Position numbers and translations under genes: made by a program. The notes under the pieces were generated by a model. That model did not search any database. It was not told the DNA's origin and saw only the letters and a program-made list of their open reading frames with translations. A stretch of 64,000 nucleotides of DNA from Bradyrhizobium manausense (GTDB taxonomy: Bacteria; Pseudomonadota; Alphaproteobacteria; Rhizobiales; Xanthobacteraceae): contig NZ_JAFCKB010000021.1 in the NCBI RefSeq assembly GCF_018130615.1, positions 90,734 through 154,733 on the forward strand, read 5' to 3'. Positions 34,440-43,876 of this stretch are shown here, piece by piece; within the stretch, counting starts at the first letter, position 1, and each line of letters starts with the position of its first letter.

Positions 34440-35627
34440 CTATTTAAGCCAGTGGGCGATCCGGTCAACTGCCTCCTGCATCTCCGTGGCCGAGCGCGCA
34501 TAAGAGAATCGGATGAACGAGCGGCCATGGATCGGATCGAAATCGACGCCCGGTGTCGCCGCAACCTGGGCCTGCTCCAGCATCTGCTTGGCGAAGTCGA
34601 AGCTGTCGGAGGTGAAGTCCGAGACGTCGGCATAGAGATAGAACGCGCCGTCCGCCGGCAGGAACTTGCTGAGGCCCGCCTTCGGCAGTCCCTCGATCAA
34701 GATGCGCCGGTTCTCCTGATAACCGTGCTTGATCTCCTCCATCTCGGCCGCACCGTCGAAGGCAGCCTCCGCCGCGATTTGCGACAGCGACGGCACCGAG
34801 ATCGAGAGGTTCTGCTGCAGCCGCTCGATCGGCCGCACCAGTATCTCGGGCACGACCATCCAGCCGACGCGCCAGCCCGTCATGCAAAAATACTTCGAGA
34901 AGGAGTTGATCACGAGGGCGTGCGGAGACAGCTCTGCCGCCGTAACTGCCGGAAAGGCATAATCGAGCCCGTGATAGATTTCGTCGGAGATGAAGCGGAT
35001 GCCGGCATCCTCGGAAGCCGCAATGAGGCCGGCGAGCGCCTCACGGGACATCATCGTTCCCGTCGGATTGGCGGGGCTCCCGACCAGCACGCCTTTCAGC
35101 GGCGCCTTGCGATGGGCAGCGAGCAGCGCCTCGCCCGTCAGCGCGTGGCGCGTCTCGTTGGTGGTCTCGATCAGCACCGGCTCGCAGCCGAGCGCTGTGA
35201 GGATGTGACGGTATGGCGGATAGCCCGGCACCGTGACGGCGACGCGATCGCCGGGCTCGAACATCGACAGGAACGCCAGGATGAACCCGCCCGAGGAGCC
35301 GGTGGTCACCACGATCCTGTCGGGGCTGACGGTGCAGCCATAGGCATCGCGATAATGCCGCGCGATGCGCTCGCGTAGACTGGGGATGCCGAGCGCCGAG
35401 GTGTAGTCGATCCGCCCCGCAGAAAGCGCGGCCTGCGCCGCCGCAATTGCGGTCTTCGGCGCGCCGGCCGCAGGCTGACCGACCTCCATATGGATGACAT
35501 GACCGCCAGCCGCCTCGATTCGGGCCGCAGCCGCCATTACGTCCATCACCATGAACGGGGGAACATCACTGCGGCGGGACGGCTCGAGCCACTGCCCCAC
35601 CCGGTTCCTCAATGTCGCATCGTGCAT
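34440..35627 (-). CDS. Pyridoxal-phosphate aminotransferase, class I/II
   Basis: 395 residues. Substrate loop (HVIHMEVGQPAAGAP), TGSSGGFILAF for the cofactor phosphate, GSPANPTGTMMSREALAGLI, FISDEIYHGLDY, and the Schiff-base lysine in NSFSKYFCMTGWRVGW (around residue 244). Resembles the broad fold-type I group that includes aspartate/aromatic aminotransferases; substrate is unknown. It precedes bioY by 34 bases, so the two may be co-transcribed. It shares no close similarity with the aminotransferase at 1130. Confidence 0.9.
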   Translation of the reverse strand: MHDATLRNRVGQWLEPSRRSDVPPFMVMDVMAAAARIEAAGGHVIHMEVGQPAAGAPKTAIAAAQAALSAGRIDYTSALGIPSLRERIARHYRDAYGCTVSPDRIVVTTGSSGGFILAFLSMFEPGDRVAVTVPGYPPYRHILTALGCEPVLIETTNETRHALTGEALLAAHRKAPLKGVLVGSPANPTGTMMSREALAGLIAASEDAGIRFISDEIYHGLDYAFPAVTAAELSPHALVINSFSKYFCMTGWRVGWMVVPEILVRPIERLQQNLSISVPSLSQIAAEAAFDGAAEMEEIKHGYQENRRILIEGLPKAGLSKFLPADGAFYLYADVSDFTSDSFDFAKQMLEQAQVAATPGVDFDPIHGRSFIRFSYARSATEMQEAVDRIAHWLK

Positions 35628-35815
35628 CGATTTCTGCTATTTCGCTGGCGGACCGGTCCGTTCGGTCCGGAAAACAGGGCGCTTGCGCCCCAGACTAGCC
35701 GCATTATACGGCTCATAAGGGCATATCGCGTATCCGGTCGGCCGCCAATCGCCAAAACCAAGCACGAAACTGCTTCCAACTCCGCTTTGTATGTCCGTTT
35801 GATCCAGACCGTTTG

Positions 35816-37216
35816 ATGTTGCTCCAGATCGCATTGCGCAAGAAGGCCTCGGCGCTGACCGCCCTCGTCACGGCGGCTGCGATCGCGCTGCTGCCGGTCC
35901 CGGCAACGCAAGCCCAGGAGGGCCGCGGGCCGCCGGTGCTGCGCGATACCGAAACCGAGCAGCTGTTGCGCGAATATACGCGCCCGATCCTGAGGGTTGC
36001 CGGTCTGGAGAAGCAGAACATCCAGATGGTGATCATCAACGACGGCTCGTTCAACGCGTTCGTCGCCGATGGCCGCCGCATCTTCGTCAATTTCGGCGCG
36101 ATCCTGCAGTCGGAGACGCCGAACCAGCTGATCGGCGTGCTCGCGCACGAAACCGGGCATCTGGCCGGCGGCCATCTGTCCAAGCTGCGCGAGCAGCTCG
36201 CCAGTGCCCAGACCCAGATGATCATCGCCATGCTGCTCGGCGCCGGCGCGCTCGCGGCGGGTGCCAGCCGCGGCGGCAGCGGCAATAACGGGCTCGCCAA
36301 TGCCGGCGCGGCCGCAATCGCCGGACCGCAGGAGATGATCCGCCGCTCGCTGTTGTCCTACCAGCGCCAGCAGGAGGAAAACGCCGACCGCGCCGGCGTG
36401 AAATTCCTGACCGCGACCCAACAGTCCCCGAAGGGCATGTACGAGACCTTCAAGCGCTTCACCAGCGAGAGCCTGTTCGCAGCGCGCGGCGCCGATCCCT
36501 ATCTGCAGTCGCACCCGATGCCCGCCGAGCGCGTCGCAGCGCTCCAGGAATTCGCCAGCAGCAGCCCGTATTGGGACAAGAAGGACGATCCCGCGCTGCA
36601 GCTCCGCCACGACATGGTGCGCGCCAAGATCTCCGCCTTCCTGGAGCGGCCGGAGCTGGTGTATCGCCGCTATCCCCTGACCAATGACAGCATGCCGGCG
36701 CGCTATGCCCGCGCCATCAGCACCTATCTGCACGGCGATTTGCGCAGCGCGCTGACCCAGATCGACGCGTTGATCGCGGCACAGCCGAACAATCCGTATT
36801 TTTACGAGGTCCGTGGCCAGGCCCTGCTGGAGAGCGGCAAGCCGGCCGAGGCGATCGCTCCCCTGCGTAAGGCTGTCGCACTCTCAAACAATGCGGCCCT
36901 CATCGAGATGTTACTTGGGCAGGCCCTGGTTGGAACCGATAATAAGGCCTACACGGACGACGCCATTCGGATTCTCCGTGCCGCGGTGGCACGCGAGCCC
37001 GAGGCGCCGATCGGCTACACCCAGCTCGCGATGGCCTATGGCCGGAAGGGAAACTATGCCGAGGCGGATCTCGCCTCCGCCCAGGCCGCATATCTGCGCG
37101 GCGACAACAAGACCGCTCGCGAGCTCGCCACGCGCGCGAAAACCCGTTTCGCCGTCGGCACGCCCGGATGGGTCAAGGCCGACGACATCGTGGCGTCGAA
37201 ACCGCCGCGCAACTAG
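35816..37216 (+). CDS. M48-family periplasmic metalloprotease with TPR tail (BepA-like)
   Basis: 466 residues from ATG 35816. Signal peptide about 1-32 (ALTALVTAAAIALLPVPATQ, then AQEG). Zinc motif HETGH at 111-115 with the third ligand glutamate downstream in RQQEENADRAGVKFL; Peptidase_M48 domain about 60-250. The C-terminal half (about 290-460) contains TPR units (NPYFYEVRGQALLESGKPAE). Architecture matches BepA/YfgC, which assists or degrades outer-membrane proteins during LPS-transport assembly. Next to a DsbA-like oxidoreductase, both acting on envelope protein folding. Confidence 0.92.
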   Translation: MLLQIALRKKASALTALVTAAAIALLPVPATQAQEGRGPPVLRDTETEQLLREYTRPILRVAGLEKQNIQMVIINDGSFNAFVADGRRIFVNFGAILQSETPNQLIGVLAHETGHLAGGHLSKLREQLASAQTQMIIAMLLGAGALAAGASRGGSGNNGLANAGAAAIAGPQEMIRRSLLSYQRQQEENADRAGVKFLTATQQSPKGMYETFKRFTSESLFAARGADPYLQSHPMPAERVAALQEFASSSPYWDKKDDPALQLRHDMVRAKISAFLERPELVYRRYPLTNDSMPARYARAISTYLHGDLRSALTQIDALIAAQPNNPYFYEVRGQALLESGKPAEAIAPLRKAVALSNNAALIEMLLGQALVGTDNKAYTDDAIRILRAAVAREPEAPIGYTQLAMAYGRKGNYAEADLASAQAAYLRGDNKTARELATRAKTRFAVGTPGWVKADDIVASKPPRN

Positions 37217-37302
37217 ACCTGTCCGCCACTTTGACGTCACGACACCAGCTTAAGTCCGCCGGGACGTTTTTTGAAACCTGCTCTGGATAAGAGGATTTGC
37301 CA

Positions 37303-38070
37303 ATGCCTTCGCTGCGCCTGCTTGCTCCCGCGCTGTTTGCGCTCGCCATCTTCGGCGCGACGGGACCGGCTTCGGCCGAGAGCTTCTCCGATGCCCAGCG
37401 CACCGACATCGAGGCGATCATCAAGAACTACCTCGTCAGCCATCCCGAGGTGCTCGAGGAGGCCATGACCGAGCTCAGCAAGCGCCAGGCTGACGCGGAA
37501 GCGAAGAAGCACGAGGCCAGCATTGCGCAGAACTCGGATGCGATCTTCAATTCGCCGCGCCAGGTCGTGCTCGGCAACAAGGACGGCGACGTCACCTTCG
37601 TCGAGTTCTTCGACTACAATTGCGGCTACTGCAAGCGCGCGATGAGCGACATGCTCGACCTGATGAAGTCCGATTCGAAGCTGAAGGTCGTGCTGAAGGA
37701 GTTTCCGGTGCTGAGCCAGGGCTCGGTCGAGGCAGCCCAGGTTGCGGTCGCGGTGCGCATGCAGGATCCCTCCGGCAAGAAATATCTCGACTTCCACCAG
37801 AAGCTGCTCGGCGGTCGTGGCGCCGCCGACAAGGCGCGCGCGCTCCAGGCGGCCAAGGAAGCCGGCCTCGACGTCGCCAAGATCGAGAAGGACATCGCCA
37901 GCCCCGAAGTGCGCGCCACCATCGAGGAGAACTTCAAGCTCGCCGAAGCGATGGGCATGAACGGCACGCCGAGCTACGTGATCGGCAAGCAGATCGTGGT
38001 CGGCGCCGTCGGCCTCGACGGCCTCAAGGAAAAGATCGGCGTTGCCCGCTGCGGCAAAGCGACCTGCTGA
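37303..38070 (+). CDS. DsbA-family thiol:disulfide oxidoreductase (Com1/BdbD-like)
   Basis: 255 residues from ATG 37303 with AGAGGA upstream. Signal peptide (cut near GPASAES, about residue 25). An N-terminal helical segment (VSHPEVLEEAMTELSKRQAD) typical of Com1-like proteins, then a thioredoxin fold with the active-site C107-G-Y-C110 in FFDYNCGYCKRAM, and the cis-proline loop GTPSYVIGKQIV. It should form or isomerise disulfides in the periplasm. A terminator follows 30 bases after the stop. Confidence 0.93.
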   Translation: MPSLRLLAPALFALAIFGATGPASAESFSDAQRTDIEAIIKNYLVSHPEVLEEAMTELSKRQADAEAKKHEASIAQNSDAIFNSPRQVVLGNKDGDVTFVEFFDYNCGYCKRAMSDMLDLMKSDSKLKVVLKEFPVLSQGSVEAAQVAVAVRMQDPSGKKYLDFHQKLLGGRGAADKARALQAAKEAGLDVAKIEKDIASPEVRATIEENFKLAEAMGMNGTPSYVIGKQIVVGAVGLDGLKEKIGVARCGKATC

Positions 38071-38100
38071 TCGCGCATCCTACAACTCACGCTCGCAACG

Positions 38101-38126
38101 AGGCCGGCTGAAAAGCCGGCCTTTTT
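38101..38126 (+). terminator. Rho-independent terminator after the DsbA-like gene
   Basis: Nine-base stem AGGCCGGCT / AGCCGGCCT with a GAAA tetraloop (38110-38113) and a run of T residues. Confidence 0.93.
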
Positions 38127-38204
38127 CGTTGGCCGAAGCTCTGCACAAATCCTGGCGCAAATCCGGCGCGCGCGTTCATCGCGCGTTTAGGAAACAAATA
38201 CCGC

Positions 38205-38246
38205 GGAACATCAGATGTTCCGGAACAACTCAAATCTCCTTTCGTT
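38205..38246 (+). promoter_or_regulatory. Candidate EcfG-type stress promoter with adjacent palindrome
   Basis: GGAAC (38222-38226), 16 bases, then CGTT (38243-38246) matches the alphaproteobacterial general-stress sigma EcfG consensus GGAAC-N16/17-CGTT and would start transcription about 37 bases before the DUF1236 ATG. A perfect 17-base palindrome GGAACATC-A-GATGTTCC (38205-38221) abuts the -35. Confidence 0.6.
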
Positions 38247-38290
38247 GGTGGCGCGGGCAATGACGCAAAGAAACACGTGAGGAGAATACG

Positions 38291-39148
38291 ATGTCGAACC
38301 GCTTTATGATTTCGGTTGCCGCACTCGCACTCATCGCAGGCACCGGTCTGGCGAACGCACAAGGCACGACGAAGAACGAGAGTGGCGGCGCCGGCGCGCA
38401 GCCGATGCAGCACTCGCAGTCTTCGGGCGGCGCCGCCGAGCGCGGCAACTCGATGGGCAAGGAATCCACCCACGAGAAGGGCACCGTCGGCCAGGCTGGC
38501 GGCTCCAGCACCATGAAGTCCGGCACAACGGCCGAGGAGAAGTCCTCAGGCGCGGCCAAGGACGAGCACTCCGGCCGCGAGATGAACAAGAACGCGGCCG
38601 AGGAGAAATCCGGCGCCACCAAGAGCCAGCGCACTGACGAACATGCGCAGGGCCAGCAGGACAAGTCCAAGAGCATGAGCCAGGACACCGGCAAGTCCGG
38701 CGCCAAGGAGCAAAAGGACATGAAGGCTGAGGGCAGCAAGAGCGGCACCTCGACCAACAATGCCGAGAACCAGAAGGGCACCGAGACGCGCACCAACCAG
38801 AACGCACAGGGCCAGACCGGCACCAGCACCAACCAGAATGCGCAGGGTCAGAGCAGCACCAACACGACGGTCGGCCAGGCCGGCGCCGGCGCCAAGCTCT
38901 CGACCGAGCAGCGCACGCAGATCACCTCGGTGATCCGCGAGGAGCGCGTGCGTCCGGTGACCAACGTGAACTTCTCGATCTCGGTTGGTACCCGTATTCC
39001 GCGTGAGGGTATCGAGCTGCACGCCCTGCCGTCGCGGGTCGTGACGATCTATCCGGAGTGGCGGACCTACAAGTACGTCCTGGTCAAGGAAGAGATCGTG
39101 ATCATCAATCCGGACACCTACGAGATCGTGGCGGTCCTGAACGTCTAA
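38291..39148 (+). CDS. DUF1236 domain protein with low-complexity middle, secreted
   Basis: 285 residues. Signal peptide about 1-23 (ALIAGTGLANAQ). The middle (about 25-200) is hydrophilic, rich in Ser, Thr, Lys, Glu, Asn and Gly with the near-repeat TNQNAQGQ. The C-terminal 75 residues (RTQITSVIREERVRPVTNVN through LPSRVVTIYPEWRTYKYVLV and IINPDTYEIVAVL) form the DUF1236 beta domain common in Bradyrhizobium and relatives. Ribosome site GAGGAG is strong. A candidate EcfG promoter precedes it, suggesting a stress-induced periplasmic or surface protein; molecular function unknown. Confidence 0.87.
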   Translation: MSNRFMISVAALALIAGTGLANAQGTTKNESGGAGAQPMQHSQSSGGAAERGNSMGKESTHEKGTVGQAGGSSTMKSGTTAEEKSSGAAKDEHSGREMNKNAAEEKSGATKSQRTDEHAQGQQDKSKSMSQDTGKSGAKEQKDMKAEGSKSGTSTNNAENQKGTETRTNQNAQGQTGTSTNQNAQGQSSTNTTVGQAGAGAKLSTEQRTQITSVIREERVRPVTNVNFSISVGTRIPREGIELHALPSRVVTIYPEWRTYKYVLVKEEIVIINPDTYEIVAVLNV

Positions 39149-39168
39149 GGCCGGATGACGGCAACCTC

Positions 39169-39196
39169 AGGGGCGGGCAGCGATGCCCGCCCCTTT
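39169..39196 (+). terminator. Rho-independent terminator after DUF1236 gene
   Basis: Eleven-base perfect stem AGGGGCGGGCA / TGCCCGCCCCT with a GCGA loop; the T-run is short (TTT). Confidence 0.8.
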
Positions 39197-39374
39197 GCGT
39201 TCGGCCGGCAGCCATGCTTTTGACTGGTTAACAAGCAATTTCCGTAGCTTCCGCACAGGTTTTTGCACACCGGATGAGGTGCCTTAACCGGTCCGGGAGG
39301 CCCTTCAAGGCTTCCCCTCACGCGCTTTGTTACCTATAACCCCCGCCACGCCGAAACACCTTTCCGGGACAGGA

Positions 39375-39842
39375 ATGGCCGAACCAGCAACCGACACGAT
39401 CCTCGTTCTCAACGGGCCGAACCTCAACATGTTGGGGACGCGCGAGCCCGAGAAGTATGGCCATGCGACGCTGGCCGACGTCGAGGCGCTGTGCCGGGAG
39501 ACGGCGGCGACCTTCGGCCTCAAGGCCGACTGCCGGCAGTCCAACCGCGAAGGCGAGCTGATCGACTTCATCCACGAGGCCCATGCCCGCAAGATGAAGG
39601 GCATCATCATCAACGCCGGCGGCTATTCGCATACCTCGATCGCGCTGCACGACGCGCTGCTCGCGGTGCAGATCCCGACGGTCGAAGTGCACGTGACCAA
39701 TATTCACGCCCGCGAGAGCTTCCGTCACCACTCCTACACCGCGCGCGCGGCCTTCGCCTCGCTCTGCGGTTTCGGCATCGAGGGTTACCGCCTCGCCATC
39801 CAGGGCCTTGCCGCCAAGGTCGGCATCAAGCCCAAAGCCTGA
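39375..39842 (+). CDS. aroQ: 3-dehydroquinate dehydratase, type II
   Basis: 155 residues from ATG 39375 (GGGACAGG upstream). Signature [20 protein letters not shown] with the catalytic tyrosine and arginine loop, [18 protein letters not shown], and [19 protein letters not shown] with the catalytic histidine. It makes 3-dehydroshikimate in the shikimate pathway in the cytoplasm. Upstream of accB and accC, a conserved order in Rhizobiales. Confidence 0.95.
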   Translation: MAEPATDTILVLNGPNLNMLGTREPEKYGHATLADVEALCRETAATFGLKADCRQSNREGELIDFIHEAHARKMKGIIINAGGYSHTSIALHDALLAVQIPTVEVHVTNIHARESFRHHSYTARAAFASLCGFGIEGYRLAIQGLAAKVGIKPKA

Positions 39843-39878
39843 CGCTCCCTCTCACACAGAACATTCGGATCAAAGAAC

Positions 39879-40367
39879 ATGGCGCGCCAGCCAGACGACA
39901 AAGCAGCCGCAAAGTTTTCCAGCGACGATTCCGCGCTCGTCCGCGAACTCGCTTTGCTGCTCGATGAGACCAGCCTCACCGAGATCGAGATCGAGCGCGC
40001 CGGTCTGCGCCTGCGCGTCGCCCGCAATATCAGCGTCGCCGCGACCATGCCGATGCCGGTCGCAGCCGCTGCGCCCGCGCTCGTCGCGGCGCCGGCCGCC
40101 GCCCCCGCGGCCGCCGCGGACGTCTCCAAGCACCCGGGCGCGGTGACCTCGCCGATGGTCGGCACCGCCTATTGGGCGCCGGAGCCCGGCGCCAAGCCGT
40201 TCGTCGAGGTCGGCTCGAAGGTCTCGGTCGGGCAGACCCTGCTGATCATCGAAGCGATGAAGACCATGAACCAGATCCCCTCGCCGCGCGCCGGCACGGT
40301 GACGCAGATCCTGGTCGAAGACGGCCAGCCGGTCGAGTTCGGCGAGCCGCTGGTGATTATCGAGTAA
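39879..40367 (+). CDS. accB: Biotin carboxyl carrier protein of acetyl-CoA carboxylase
   Basis: 162 residues. N-terminal helical segment (about 15-50) for docking to biotin carboxylase, an Ala/Pro-rich swinging linker (about 55-85), and the biotinyl domain (about 88-162) with the biotin-accepting lysine K128 in EAMKTMN. It carries CO2 between AccC and the carboxyltransferase in the first step of fatty-acid synthesis. Paired with accC, separated by the heptamer repeat at 40369-40438. Confidence 0.96.
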   Translation: MARQPDDKAAAKFSSDDSALVRELALLLDETSLTEIEIERAGLRLRVARNISVAATMPMPVAAAAPALVAAPAAAPAAAADVSKHPGAVTSPMVGTAYWAPEPGAKPFVEVGSKVSVGQTLLIIEAMKTMNQIPSPRAGTVTQILVEDGQPVEFGEPLVIIE

Positions 40368-40368
40368 C

Positions 40369-40438
40369 GCGAATGGGGAATAGCGAGTAGCGAATGGAGT
40401 CGCCGTTCCCTATTCGCCGTTCGCCACTCGCCATTCGC
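40369..40438. repeat. Head-to-head heptamer repeats between accB and accC
   Basis: Four heptamers of consensus GCGARTR (40369, 40376, 40383, 40390), a 14-base centre (40397-40410), then four inverted heptamers (TATTCGC, CGTTCGC, CACTCGC, CATTCGC at 40411-40438). The halves can pair into a long imperfect hairpin in the accB-accC transcript. It fills almost the whole intergenic gap. Confidence 0.85.
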
Positions 40439-40447
40439 TAGGACAAC

Positions 40448-41806
40448 ATGTTCGACAAGATCCTCATAGCCAATCGCGGCGAGATCGCCCTTCGCATCCT
40501 GCGGGCCTGCAAGGAGCTCGGCATCGCGACCGTCGCCGTTCACTCTACCGCCGACGCCGACGCCATGCATGTGCGCCTGTCGGACGAGAGCGTCTGCATC
40601 GGGCCGCCGCCGTCGAAGGACAGCTACCTCAACATCCCCGCGCTGCTCGCGGCCTGCGAGATCACCGGCGCGGACGCCGTTCATCCCGGCTACGGCTTCC
40701 TGTCGGAGAACGCGCGCTTCGCCGAGATCCTCGGTGAGCACAATCTGCAATTCATCGGCCCCAAGGCCGAGCACATCCGCCTGATGGGCGACAAGATCGA
40801 GGCCAAGAAGACCGCCAAGCGGCTCGGTATCCCCGTGGTGCCCGGCTCCGACGGCGCGGTCGGGCCCAACGACGACGCGCTGGCGATCGCGAAGAAGATC
40901 GGCTTTCCCGTGCTGGTGAAGGCGGCTGCCGGCGGCGGTGGCCGCGGCATGAAGGTCGCGCAGAGCGAGGCGGATCTCCAACTGGCGCTGTCGACGGCGG
41001 CCAATGAGGCGAAATCCGCCTTCGGCGACGCCTCCGTCTACCTGGAAAAATACCTCCAGAAACCGCGCCACATCGAAATCCAGATCCTTGGCGACGGCCG
41101 CGGCGGCGCGATCCATCTCGGCGAGCGCGACTGCTCGCTGCAGCGCCGCCACCAGAAGGTCTGGGAAGAAGGCCCCTCGCCCGTGCTGGCCGCCGCTGCG
41201 CGCGCCAAGATCGGCGAGACCTGTGCGAAGGCGATGCGCGAGATGAAATATCTCGGCGTCGGCACCATCGAATTCCTCTTTGAGGACGGCGAGTTCTACT
41301 TCATCGAGATGAACACGCGCATCCAGGTGGAGCATCCCGTCACCGAGAGCATCACCGACATCGATCTGGTGCTGGAGCAGATCCGCATCGCCGCCGGCGG
41401 CGAATTGCCGGCCAAGCAGAGCGAGATCCAGATCATCGGCCACGCCATCGAGTGCCGCATCAATGCGGAGAACCCGCAGACCTTCCGCCCCTCACCCGGC
41501 CGGATCTCGCAATACCACCCGCCGGGCGGGCTTGGCGTGCGCATCGATTCGGCGGTCTACCAAGGCTACCAGATCCCGCCCTATTACGATTCCCTGGTCG
41601 GCAAGCTGATCGTCCACGGCAAGACCCGCGCCGAATGCCTGATGCGGCTGCGCCGGGCGCTGGACGAGATGGTGGTCGAAGGCATCGAAACCACCCTGCC
41701 GCTGTTCCGCGACCTGGTGCGTCAGGACGACATCATCAACGGCGACTACCACATCCACTGGCTGGAACAATATCTGGCCGGCAAGGCGGAACCCGCCGCG
41801 AAATAA
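40448..41806 (+). CDS. accC: Biotin carboxylase subunit of acetyl-CoA carboxylase
   Basis: 452 residues, the normal length. [36 protein letters not shown], the ATP-grasp glycine loop [30 protein letters not shown], the bicarbonate/biotin site [12 protein letters not shown] and [14 protein letters not shown] are all intact. It carboxylates AccB-biotin using ATP and bicarbonate. The ATG lies 9 bases after the repeat, without a strong ribosome site between them. Confidence 0.96.
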   Translation: MFDKILIANRGEIALRILRACKELGIATVAVHSTADADAMHVRLSDESVCIGPPPSKDSYLNIPALLAACEITGADAVHPGYGFLSENARFAEILGEHNLQFIGPKAEHIRLMGDKIEAKKTAKRLGIPVVPGSDGAVGPNDDALAIAKKIGFPVLVKAAAGGGGRGMKVAQSEADLQLALSTAANEAKSAFGDASVYLEKYLQKPRHIEIQILGDGRGGAIHLGERDCSLQRRHQKVWEEGPSPVLAAAARAKIGETCAKAMREMKYLGVGTIEFLFEDGEFYFIEMNTRIQVEHPVTESITDIDLVLEQIRIAAGGELPAKQSEIQIIGHAIECRINAENPQTFRPSPGRISQYHPPGGLGVRIDSAVYQGYQIPPYYDSLVGKLIVHGKTRAECLMRLRRALDEMVVEGIETTLPLFRDLVRQDDIINGDYHIHWLEQYLAGKAEPAAK

Positions 41807-41820
41807 TCGGCTCGCCTCAT

Positions 41821-41861
41821 GGAACCCTTTGGCCCCAATCACGTTCTGGACGTTGGGGCCA
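41821..41861 (+). promoter_or_regulatory. Candidate EcfG-type promoter before the CHASE3 kinase operon
   Basis: GGAAC (41821-41825), 16 bases, CGTT (41842-41845) matches the EcfG consensus, placing transcription start about 60 bases before the GTG at 41913. Interleaved with it is a 9-base inverted repeat TGGCCCCAA / TTGGGGCCA (41830-41838, 41853-41861), which could be an operator or a weak accC terminator. Confidence 0.55.
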
Positions 41862-41912
41862 GTTCCAAGGGGGCGTTTTGAATTCCACTCAGCCTGACAA
41901 CGCGAGACCGTC

Positions 41913-43439
41913 GTGACGAGCGAGTCGCAGCGACGGCGCGTATTTTGGCAGATCCTGCTGTTTGCAGCGGGTTTGGTCGTGCTGACCGCGATCAGCGCCG
42001 GCTCCGTCTACCTCGTCAACAAGGCACGGGATGACAGCAAATGGGTCGTCCACACCATCGAGGCGGAAAACCAGATCAACGCCTTGCTGCTCGAAGTCCG
42101 GCGCGCTGAGAGCAGCGCCCGCGGCTTTCTCCTGACGCAGAAACCGGATTTCCAGTCGGATCATGAGAAGGCTGTCGCGGCAATCGTTCCGGCGCTCGAC
42201 AAGCTCACGCGCCAGATCGGCGACAACCCGGCGCAACGCGACAGCATCGAGAAGCTCAGCGCGGCGATCGAGACTCGGCTCGACCAGTTCTCGCGCGAGA
42301 TGAACTTCGTCAAGCAGGGGCAACCGGACATGGCCACCGCGCTCGTCCGCGAGGCCTCCGGCGGCGACATCACGACGACGATCGGCAATCTGGCCAACGC
42401 GATGATCCGGGAGGAGGAACGACTGTTCCGGGTTCGCAGCGCCAATTCCGACCAGAGCCAGACGCTGGCCGCCTCCCTCACCGGCATCGGCTCGGGCCTC
42501 GTGGTGGTGCTGGCCCTGATCTCGATCTGGCTCATGCAGCGCTCGGCACGCCTTCGTGACGAGGCCGAGGCGCGGCTGCGCGACGCCAACGTCAACCTCG
42601 AGACCATCGTCGATGAGCGCACCGCCGATCTGCGCGAGGCCAACGACGAGATCCAGCGCTTTGCTTACATTGTGAGCCACGATTTGCGCTCGCCACTCGT
42701 CAACATCATGGGCTTCACCAGCGAACTCGAGGAGCTCGGCGGCGACATCTTCCGCCGCGTCAGTAGTCTCACCCATATCCCGGCCGACGGGCCGCCTCTG
42801 GTCCCCGGCAGCACCGGCGAATTCGCGCTCGACGGCCCCGACCAGCAGCTCTCGGCGGATTTTTCCGAGGCGCTCGGCTTCATCAAGTCGTCGATCGCCA
42901 AGATGGACCGTCTGATCTCGGCGATCCTCAACCTCACCCGCGAGGGTCGACGCGAGTTCCAGCCGGAGAAGATCAACACCCGTGATTTCGTCGAGACCAT
43001 CGTGTCGACGCTGGCGCATCAGGCCGTCGAGGCCCAGGCCGAAATCCATATCGAGGCGCTGCCGAATATCGTCAGCGACCGCCTTGCGCTGGAGCAGATC
43101 TTCTCCAATCTGATCGATAACGCGATCAAATATCTCAAGAGCGGGATACCCGGCGAAATCAGAATTCGCGGGCGCACCAAGCTCGGCTACGCTATCTTCG
43201 AAATCAGCGACAACGGCCGCGGCATCGACGCGAAGGATCATCAGCGGATTTTCGACCTGTTCCGCCGCGCGGGAACCCAGGACAAGCCCGGTCAGGGCAT
43301 CGGTCTTGCCCACGTGCGTGCACTTGTGCGCCGCCTCGGCGGCACAATGTCGGTATCGTCGGAACTGAACGCGGGCAGCACCTTCACGATCACGCTGCCC
43401 ATCGCCTGGAACGCCACCAAACGGAACGCCGATAAATGA
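41913..43439 (+). CDS. CHASE3-domain sensor histidine kinase
   Basis: 508 residues from GTG 41913. Two membrane helices (about 10-32 and 188-210) flank a periplasmic CHASE3 domain (VRRAESSARGFLLTQKPDFQ), followed by a coiled coil (LRDANVNLETIVDERTADLR), a HisKA domain with phospho-acceptor H256 (YIVSHDLRSPLVN) and HATPase_c (NLIDNAIKYLKSG, ISDNGRGIDAK, GQGIGLAHVRALV). An insertion of about 50 residues after the H-box is unusual. The stop overlaps the next response regulator (ATGA). Bacteriophytochrome-like kinases with Rcp1-type partners have the same kinase arrangement. Confidence 0.92.
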   Translation: MTSESQRRRVFWQILLFAAGLVVLTAISAGSVYLVNKARDDSKWVVHTIEAENQINALLLEVRRAESSARGFLLTQKPDFQSDHEKAVAAIVPALDKLTRQIGDNPAQRDSIEKLSAAIETRLDQFSREMNFVKQGQPDMATALVREASGGDITTTIGNLANAMIREEERLFRVRSANSDQSQTLAASLTGIGSGLVVVLALISIWLMQRSARLRDEAEARLRDANVNLETIVDERTADLREANDEIQRFAYIVSHDLRSPLVNIMGFTSELEELGGDIFRRVSSLTHIPADGPPLVPGSTGEFALDGPDQQLSADFSEALGFIKSSIAKMDRLISAILNLTREGRREFQPEKINTRDFVETIVSTLAHQAVEAQAEIHIEALPNIVSDRLALEQIFSNLIDNAIKYLKSGIPGEIRIRGRTKLGYAIFEISDNGRGIDAKDHQRIFDLFRRAGTQDKPGQGIGLAHVRALVRRLGGTMSVSSELNAGSTFTITLPIAWNATKRNADK

Positions 43440-43876
43440 CCCAGCCTGTCAACATCATCATGATCGAGGACGACGAAGGGCACGCCCGGCTGATCGAGCG
43501 CAATATCCGCCGATCCGGCGTGAACAACGAAATCATCTCCTTCGCCAACGGCACCGAGGCGATGAAGCATCTGTTTGGCGCCGACGGCAGCGGGATCGCC
43601 CAGAAGGGCAACGCGCTCCTGATCCTGCTCGACCTCAACTTGCCCGACATGAGCGGGATCGATATCCTGAAGCAGATCAAGGAGAACAAATATCTCAAGG
43701 CCTCGCCGGTGGTGGTACTGACCACGACCGACGACAGCCAGGAGATCAAGCGCTGCTACGAGCTCGGCTGCAACGTCTACATCACCAAGCCCGTCAACTA
43801 CGAGAATTTCGCCAATGCCATCCGGCAGCTCGGCCTGTTCTTCTCGGTCATCCAGGTCCCCCCCGCCGCACCATGA
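43436..43876 (+). CDS. Single-domain response regulator (Rcp1-like)
   Basis: 146 residues, one REC domain: acidic pocket MIEDDEGHARLIERNIRRSG, phospho-acceptor D66 in LLDLNLPDMSG, switch threonine in VVVLTTTDD, and lysine in VYITKPVNYENF. No output domain, so it relays phosphate. Overlaps both neighbours by 4 bases, a fixed kinase-relay-kinase unit. Confidence 0.92.
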   Translation: MTQPVNIIMIEDDEGHARLIERNIRRSGVNNEIISFANGTEAMKHLFGADGSGIAQKGNALLILLDLNLPDMSGIDILKQIKENKYLKASPVVVLTTTDDSQEIKRCYELGCNVYITKPVNYENFANAIRQLGLFFSVIQVPPAAP

